This document shows, piece after piece, positions 62,301 through 64,000 of a stretch of 64,000 bases of DNA. The position numbers were made by a program, and so were the translations under genes. The notes beneath the pieces were generated by a model that made no database searches, was not told where the DNA came from, and saw only the letters and a list, made by a program, of their open reading frames with translations. This DNA comes from Trichostrongylus colubriformis (Eukaryota; Nematoda; Chromadorea; Rhabditida; Trichostrongylidae), in contig OZ022261.1 in the NCBI GenBank assembly GCA_963978905.1, positions 16,031,475 to 16,095,474 of the forward strand. The letters are read 5' to 3'. Each line of letters starts with the position of its first letter. Positions within the stretch are counted from its first letter, which is position 1.

Positions 62301-63554
62301 TTTATCAACCGTTATCAGTTTGAACACCCACCATTTATGTGCTCGTCCCACTCGCTCTAATATTAATCCGAATGGGAACGACATTCGCCTATTGCCGCTC
62401 CTTATCGAATCTTATCGGCTGTTATCAATTTGGATCACCACCACTATGGTCTCCTCACCACCCCTATATCACTTGTGAAATTCAGGGTCCCAGCTCCACT
62501 GCGACGCGAGATATCAGTTTCCCGCCACTTGCCTTTCGAGGCTCCTTATCAGCCCTTATCAGTTGCTATCACTTCCGTTCCCCCACCATTGATGTCCCCT
62601 TAACACCCCCTGTATCACTTTGAAAATCCAGGGTACCAGCTCCACTGCAACGCGAGATATCACTTTAAGCCATTTGCCTCTCGAGGCTCCTTATCAACCC
62701 TTTTCAGTTGCTATCACTTCCGTTCCCCCACCATTGATGTTTCCTTACCACCCCCTATATCACTTTAAAAATTCAGGGTCCCAGCTTTGCTGCGACGCGA
62801 GATATCATTTTCCCGCCATTCACCTTTGGAGGCTCCTTATCAGCCCTTATCAGTCGCTATCACTTCCGTTCCCTCACCACTGACGTTCCCTCACCACCCC
62901 TTATATCACTTTAGAAATCCAGAGTCCCAGCTTTGCTGCGACGCGAGATATCAGTTTCCCGCCATTCACCTTTGGAGGCTCCTTATCACCCTTATCGGTT
63001 GCTATCACTTCCGTTCCCTCACCGCTGATGCTACCTTACCACCCCTTATATCACATTAAAAATCCTTCAAAAATCTCGATTCAAAATGAAGCATTCGGAG
63101 CTCTATCGACTCAAATCATCTCAAAGTTCCAAGGGAGCTTGAAGCCCTTTCCTTGTAAGTGTGAAGAGGTTTGGTGTTTCAGTGAACACGCAGCAATGTT
63201 AGAGATCTACTATGAGCAAATGAGCTACGAAGTTCTTCGTGAGTCCGAGTCTTACTCCATTGTAAATCTCGTGTCAGATATCGGAGGTCAGATGGGTTTG
63301 TGGCTTGGTAAGTATTAAGTAGAGCAGAATTTTGCAAAATGCTACGAAATCAGCATTTCAAAAAGTGACTTTCCGGTGCTTCTGTGTTGACCGCTATCGA
63401 GATCGTCATATTCCTATTCAACATCGTAACAATCGCAATCGGTGGTCGAATTCATCCCAACAACTTTTTGCATAACGGCAAACAGCAAGATGAGCCTAAA
63501 GGTCACAGTGATCATTTGAATTCTCCAGCAAAGAAAGGTTACGATATGAACTAG
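35185..63554 (+). CDS. unc-8: UNC-8-like degenerin (DEG/ENaC sodium channel subunit), 14 exons found, N-terminal exon(s) missing
   Basis: Joining 35185-35319, 42885-42983, 44479-44563, 44708-44876, 46708-46807, 46899-47077, 55582-55704, 55765-55856, 58927-59087, 59147-59239, 59318-59435, 59692-59857, 63183-63307 and 63376-63554 gives one open frame of 607 codons plus a stop; every junction agrees in phase. Visible landmarks are TM1, [11 protein letters not shown], cysteine-rich domain [73 protein letters not shown], and a GAS filter leading into TM2. The family forms trimeric amiloride-sensitive Na+ channels in the plasma membrane, with two membrane segments and a large extracellular domain. 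The match to C. elegans UNC-8 as I recall it is closer than to MEC-4 or DEG-1, notably [23 protein letters not shown] and [16 protein letters not shown]. The usual cytoplasmic HG motif before TM1 was not located, so the start is unknown. Large introns are full of transposon debris. The intact frame argues against a pseudogene. Confidence 0.85.
35950..36550. repeat. Dispersed repeat family 7, copy b
   Basis: Same family as 33400-33950. The frame 36174-36527 is conserved in neither copy, so it is not taken as a gene. Confidence 0.65.
37782..39032 (+). mobile_element. Nearly full-length mariner element inside a degenerin intron
   Basis: Inverted ends GGTTGACCGGGAAGTTTCCC and GGGAAACTTTCCGGTCAACC are flanked by TA on both sides; 1251 bp is a normal mariner length. 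The element lies in the intron after the TM1 exon, in the same orientation as the host gene. Its TIRs are well preserved, so it is the youngest-looking of the three mariners here. Confidence 0.92.
37934..38924 (+). pseudogene. Mariner transposase, broken by frameshifts
   Basis: The likely start is the ATG at 37934 ([19 protein letters not shown]). The helix-turn-helix half follows with [10 protein letters not shown], then [14 protein letters not shown] with the first catalytic Asp (about 38381-38418, another frame), HHNARPHTA with the second (about 38661), and [14 protein letters not shown] with the third. All three acidic positions of the D,D34D triad remain, but the frame changes near 38330 and again near 38515-38600, and the C-terminus is shifted near 38880. 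The enzyme would cut and paste DNA at TA sites; this copy cannot encode it intact. Confidence 0.85.
39560..39840. repeat. Family 4, partial copy with tRNA-like segment
   Basis: tctcatggaactttgaattgagacctaga and gaagcgagttaagagggtcaaag match the left half of 3870-4370 and 53660-53830. It is followed by a degraded tRNA-like stretch (tggatcactggttg...). The right arm is missing. Confidence 0.55.
40169..40419. repeat. MITE, family 2, copy b
   Basis: The inverted ends are ggtttgtgcagatatgacgg and ccgtcatatctgcacacacc. It shares its interior with the copy at 10441-10737. It lies in the degenerin intron after the TM1 exon. Confidence 0.8.
40430..41065. repeat. TIR repeat family 8, copy a, with a GC-rich interior
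   Basis: The outer arms ggggatcaaattaccccatg...ttcggaaaatt and aattttccgaagttgagcca...tttgatt are inverted. An inner inverted pair (acgtacgtacgtaac / gttacgtacgt) brackets a GC-rich core (40530-40880) missing from copy b. Confidence 0.7.
42885..42983 (+). CDS. unc-8: Degenerin exon [12 protein letters not shown] motif
   Basis: Acceptor gatttcag at 42884, donor gtaata at 42984, 33 codons, phase 0 to 0. The translation starts [18 protein letters not shown] and continues [15 protein letters not shown]. FPAVTxCNxNP just after TM1 is the most conserved extracellular motif of the family. The exon contains no ATG. The intron before it is about 7.6 kb and holds a mariner and several MITEs. Confidence 0.9.
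43490..44225. mobile_element. Non-autonomous DNA transposon with CAGGGTGT-type ends, copy 2
   Basis: It begins CAGGGTGTTCCAAAAAAAAA and ends TTTTTTGGCACACCCTG, flanked by TA on each side (43488-43489 and 44226-44227). It is the same family and orientation as the copy at 2510-3251. Small ORFs are shared by both copies but carry no recognised domain. It lies in the intron before degenerin exon C. Confidence 0.85.
44479..44563 (+). CDS. unc-8: Degenerin exon C: basic linker after the FPAIT motif
   Basis: Acceptor ctttttcag ends at 44478 and donor gtaagg starts at 44564; 85 nt, phase 0 in and phase 1 out. It encodes [20 protein letters not shown] followed by RRKRNSKY. It sits between two firmly identified exons and its phases fit both. 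The dibasic KRRKR stretch lies in the extracellular finger region, where ENaC/degenerin relatives can be proteolytically processed; whether that happens here is unknown. Confidence 0.75.
44708..44876 (+). CDS. unc-8: Degenerin exon D: start of cysteine-rich domain I
   Basis: Acceptor gaagtttcag ends at 44707 and donor gtaggc starts at 44877; phase 1 in, phase 2 out. The split codon C+AT gives His. The translation [17 protein letters not shown]... ends [19 protein letters not shown], matching the C-x-C...D-R...W-P-C pattern of nematode degenerin cysteine-rich domain I. An alternative acceptor at 44693 is out of phase with the preceding exon and was not chosen. Confidence 0.85.
45640..46370 (-). 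pseudogene. LINE fragment, same family as 32560-33200
   Basis: Minus-strand pieces read [20 protein letters not shown] (46141-46240), [12 protein letters not shown] and [19 protein letters not shown] (about 45890-45990), and [11 protein letters not shown] near 45730. The order and motifs match the thumb and C-terminal region of the LINE fragment near 32.9 kb. Frames are broken. It lies in the intron before degenerin exon E, antisense to the host gene. Confidence 0.7.
46708..46807 (+). CDS. unc-8: Degenerin exon E: CPEC cysteine-rich segment
   Basis: Acceptor attctttcag ends at 46707 and donor gtaact starts at 46808; phase 2 in, phase 0 out. It encodes [16 protein letters not shown], then [17 protein letters not shown]. 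The C-x-x-C...Y-C...C-x-C spacing follows the W-P-C-Y of the previous exon as in other degenerins. NSS and NDS are potential N-glycosylation sites. Confidence 0.85.
46899..47077 (+). CDS. unc-8: Degenerin exon F: mid-domain with [18 protein letters not shown]
   Basis: Acceptor tgtttttaaag ends at 46898 and donor gtgagtag starts at 47078; phase 0 in, phase 2 out. The translation runs [20 protein letters not shown], then [20 protein letters not shown], then [19 protein letters not shown]. The last motif is diagnostic of nematode degenerins. The next exon supplies the third base of the last codon (AA+A, Lys) after a repeat-rich intron of about 8.5 kb. Confidence 0.9.
47570..47900. repeat. Dispersed repeat family 7, partial inverted copy
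   Basis: aaagacagcataaggggtaatgtgg is shared with 13875-13905 and, with changes, 35970; tagcttgaatctcgcttcagg near 47830 resembles the complement of the family 7 interior. Confidence 0.5.
48190..48310. repeat. Inverted-repeat element (family 5), copy b
   Basis: gaaattgtggattgtgaaca...tgttcacaattcc inverted arms, with the same interior (aaatgcgcatagcttatcct, compare aaacgcgcatgacatacgct at 16338). Confidence 0.7.
48810..49140. repeat. TIR repeat family 8, copy b
   Basis: ttttgtgtttagggtgttaaactacccca and the inverted ccaattttccgaagttgga...ggggtaatttgacc bracket a shorter core than copy a. Shared inner motif: gtgcgatgggcaagtgtaa. Confidence 0.7.
49435..50115. repeat. Diverged direct repeats within an intron
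   Basis: 49440-49620 and 49955-50110 are diverged copies (tacagtgggcagagcgcacc / tatagtgggcggagcgcatc). 49855-49940 matches 48530-48610 (ggatcaaaaattgtttg[c/t]tgcgaaaaggtgcga). Confidence 0.65.
50625..50935 (+). repeat. Dispersed repeat family 6, partial copy c
   Basis: gaattggtgctagcgagccac and atataacttctttctttctg match the interior of 16530-17200 (16758-16780 and 16887-16905). A run of 11 C lies at about 50757-50767. Confidence 0.6.
51343..51361 (+). repeat. G-rich run
   Basis: gagggggagggggggggggg, similar to G runs near 21449, 30990 and 56640; each sits beside the same kind of repeat sequence. Confidence 0.8.
53660..54060. repeat. Foldback repeat, family 4, copy b, with tRNA-like core
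   Basis: The arms (agggacctaggtgaatagat... and ...cctcaatttaaagttcca) are inverted. The core 53879-53950 reads gccgtggctcagtggtaaag...gcaagtttcatccc, a degenerate tRNA-like box A/box B pair. It is not a functional tRNA. Confidence 0.6.
55501..55608 (+). repeat. 54-bp tandem duplication carrying a 3' splice site
   Basis: 55501-55554 and 55555-55608 are direct copies (gtagcg[g/a]gcactt...tacttctttagactgat). The second provides the acceptor (55581) and first codons of degenerin exon G. In the first, one T is missing after gactgat, so using its acceptor at 55527 would read Leu-Ile-stop. Confidence 0.85.
55582..55704 (+). CDS. unc-8: Degenerin exon G: CSFN motif, followed by a GC donor
   Basis: Acceptor acttctttag ends at 55581; phase 2 in. 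The translation [20 protein letters not shown] then [20 protein letters not shown] matches the family segment after the VAITT motif. The exon is best ended at 55704, in front of gcaagt, a match to the GC donor consensus. Reading on to 55764 stays open but inserts 20 residues that break the [16 protein letters not shown] homology. The exon start lies in a 54-bp tandem duplication. Confidence 0.85.
55705..55764 (+). other. Probable GC-AG intron (60 nt)
   Basis: It starts gcaagt and ends ttctcag. The flanking phases join AA+G to give Lys, restoring [16 protein letters not shown]. No GT donor in the interval has the required phase. It is 60 nt long and has no in-frame stop, so retention would add 20 residues without a frameshift. 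Confidence 0.75.
55765..55856 (+). CDS. unc-8: Degenerin exon [14 protein letters not shown]
   Basis: It follows the GC-AG intron (acceptor gttctcag) and ends before gtgagtat at 55857; phase 2 in, phase 1 out. It encodes [20 protein letters not shown] then [11 protein letters not shown], the highly conserved palm/knuckle portion of degenerins. The glycine of PSYG is split across the next, roughly 3-kb intron (G+GG). Confidence 0.9.
56800..57640 (+). repeat. Dispersed repeat family 6, copy d, with an internal tandem duplication
   Basis: The left part matches 16530-16650 (catgcatggcgcgacccaca). The right part holds two 177-bp tandem copies, 57284-57460 and 57461-57637, each with gatatggcata and catatggttaagtttgaa. 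No gene seen. Confidence 0.7.
58927..59087 (+). CDS. unc-8: Degenerin exon [17 protein letters not shown] ... [12 protein letters not shown]
   Basis: Acceptor aataaacag ends at 58926 and donor gtgagaaa starts at 59088; phase 1 in, phase 0 out. It encodes [40 protein letters not shown] and [13 protein letters not shown], an essentially continuous family match. NSS is a potential glycosylation site. Confidence 0.93.
59147..59239 (+). CDS. unc-8: Degenerin exon J, with duplicated 5' splice site (alternative end 59263)
   Basis: Acceptor gttgttgtag ends at 59146 after a 59-nt intron; phase 0. It encodes [20 protein letters not shown] then [11 protein letters not shown]. The donor gtacgt at 59240 lies inside a 24-bp unit that is perfectly repeated, so a second identical donor occurs at 59264. 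The first gives [14 protein letters not shown] as in relatives. The second adds eight residues in frame (VRVTYEPE). Confidence 0.88.
59225..59272 (+). repeat. 24-bp tandem duplication carrying a 5' splice site
   Basis: cttatgagcctgaggtacgt(gtca) occurs twice without change. Each copy has the same cctgag|gtacgt donor (59240 and 59264). The spacing is a multiple of three. Confidence 0.92.
59318..59435 (+). CDS. unc-8: Degenerin exon K: GCYRNCYQ...CADPRFP
   Basis: Acceptor ctagttcag ends at 59317 and donor gtaagc starts at 59436; phase 0 in, phase 1 out. It encodes [20 protein letters not shown] then [20 protein letters not shown]-x-x-x-C...C-x-C-x-D-P-R-F-P is the second cysteine-rich domain of the family. 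Confidence 0.93.
59692..59857 (+). CDS. unc-8: Degenerin exon L: ECLTAE...[12 protein letters not shown]
   Basis: Acceptor gattatttaag ends at 59691; the split codon A+GA gives Arg. The donor is gtgcgc at 59858; phase 1 in, phase 2 out. The translation is [38 protein letters not shown] and [16 protein letters not shown]. An acceptor at 59709 is also in phase but would drop the expected E-C-L-T cysteine, so the upstream one is preferred. Confidence 0.85.
59950..61145. repeat. Foldback element with about 235-bp inverted arms
   Basis: The left arm 59950-60190 and the right arm 60905-61145 are reverse complements with divergence (tcgaagaagtgattttggaa / ttccaaaatcacttcttcga; ggcgccggcgccaaaatggg / ccattttggcgcaggcgcc). 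The central 700 bp shows no gene. The arms contain small complementary ORFs that are repeat shadows. Confidence 0.8.
61146..62239. other. Intron sequence without recognised features
   Basis: Lies between the foldback element and the satellite array, inside the degenerin intron before exon M. Confidence 0.5.
62240..63060. repeat. Satellite array, unit about 145 bp, five to six copies
   Basis: The landmark ggctccttatc (or a variant) falls at 62396, 62540, 62685, 62831 and 62977, spacings of 144-146, with a more diverged copy before it. Units share tatcacttccgttccc, accaccccctatatcact and gcgacgcgagatatca. Copies become more alike toward the 3' end. The array stops about 120 bp before degenerin exon M. 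Confidence 0.92.
63183..63307 (+). CDS. unc-8: Degenerin exon M: pre-TM2 region
   Basis: Acceptor ggtgtttcag ends at 63182 and donor gtaagt starts at 63308; phase 2 in, phase 1 out. It encodes [35 protein letters not shown] and QMGLWLG. The residue at the degenerin gating position (Ala in MEC-4, where bulky replacements lock channels open) is Ser here, within SESYS. It lies directly downstream of a satellite array. Confidence 0.93.
63376..63554 (+). CDS. unc-8: Degenerin exon N: selectivity filter, TM2, C-terminal tail, stop
   Basis: The frame [20 protein letters not shown] continues [20 protein letters not shown] and ends KKGYDMN with TAG at 63552-63554. G-A-S matches the G/S-x-S filter at the outer end of TM2, and the acidic residue (A-I-E) is in the usual place. 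The start is set by homology and phase (G+GT). The bases just before it are ccg, not AG, so the acceptor looks non-canonical. An in-frame TGA at 63366 rules out starting further upstream. No AATAAA signal is evident in the remaining 450 bases. Confidence 0.85.
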
Positions 63555-64000
63555 TCAATGTTGCTGCATTTCGTAGGTAATGTGAAGTTATAGTGATCAC
63601 TGCTGGTTATGATTGATAGTTGTTTGAACCCATTCTTGCTTGCTCCGCGTTGATTTCGACGTTAGTCCATAACGTAAGGTTCATCGTTACGAGTATTGAT
63701 GTATGCAATGAATCATCTTGTTTCTGCGTTTATGAGTATCTGTTTTCCCTAATCAGTATGATCACTGTTTCGAATGCTCCTTTCTCGAGCAATTTTGAGT
63801 TTTTTCACTAATAATACATTACCCTTCTTACTCATAATTATTTGAATCCTATCATCAGAGATAGTTGTAGCTGCTAATGGAGCTAGGAGTACGCTTGTAG
63901 AAAAGCAAGACAAAACTAGTGAGCATATCTTTTGGATAAGCCATGCGCTTGACTAACACCTGTAGAAGTGTCTCTCAACGCCTTTGTCTGGGCATACTTC
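63555..64000 (+). other. 3' flank of the degenerin gene
   Basis: Presumed 3' UTR and downstream sequence; no AATAAA hexamer is obvious and no further exon is seen before the window ends. Confidence 0.5.

Noticed and set aside
62339..63059. Series of about 90-codon ORFs
   Set aside because: They are frames through a 145-bp satellite array.
62240..63060. CRISPR-like array
   Set aside because: The repeats are 145-bp tandem monomers without spacers, in a eukaryotic intron.

Overview
This window looks like nematode chromosomal DNA, most likely from a strongylid-type (hookworm-like) worm. It is eukaryotic: coding signal is broken into short exons with GT/AG borders, there are no operon-like ORF runs, and the rest is dense with mariner, foldback and LINE debris. 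The species call is inference; no rRNA, mitochondrial or species-diagnostic locus is present.

The one host gene I can reconstruct is a DEG/ENaC sodium channel on the + strand, best matched to the degenerin UNC-8. Fourteen phase-compatible exons run from 35185 (first membrane segment) to a stop codon at 63552-63554. They total 1824 nt, or 607 codons plus stop, with no internal stop. The order is TM1, the [11 protein letters not shown] motif, cysteine-rich domain I, the mid-domain ending [18 protein letters not shown], the neurotoxin-like/palm region, CADPRFP, the pre-TM2 segment, the GAS selectivity filter with TM2, and a short cytoplasmic tail. The N-terminal HG-motif exon was not found. Two unrecognised but coding-like exons at 27025-27371 and 27423-27496 may be upstream exons of this gene or of another one. 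Splicing is unusual at four places: a GC donor (55705), an apparent CG acceptor (63374-63375), a tandem copy of an acceptor (55501-55608), and a 24-bp tandem copy of a donor (59240 and 59264).

0-27 kb: no recognised host gene. It contains two decayed mariners (6343-7185, 7830-8691), one copy of a TA-flanked CAGGGTGT-end element (2510-3251), several foldback MITE families, long hairpins (13931-13979, 16448-16524), a large foldback element (19917-21277) whose core encodes a cysteine/histidine cluster, tRNA-like inverted repeats (21819-22050), and an AT-rich reverse transcriptase remnant resembling Penelope-like elements (23588-24480, minus).

27-35 kb: candidate exons, a decayed non-LTR reverse transcriptase (28405-29632, plus), a Merlin/ISXO2-like transposase relic (30217-30709, minus), tandem duplications, a poly-G tract, a near-perfect 50-bp-arm palindrome (31874-31980), and a second LINE fragment (32560-33200, minus).

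35-64 kb: the degenerin gene, with large introns loaded with repeats. These include a nearly full-length mariner (37782-39032), the second CAGGGTGT-end copy (43490-44225), a LINE fragment (45640-46370, minus), a 177-bp tandem duplication (57284-57637), a foldback (59950-61145), and a 145-bp satellite array (62240-63060) just upstream of the penultimate exon.
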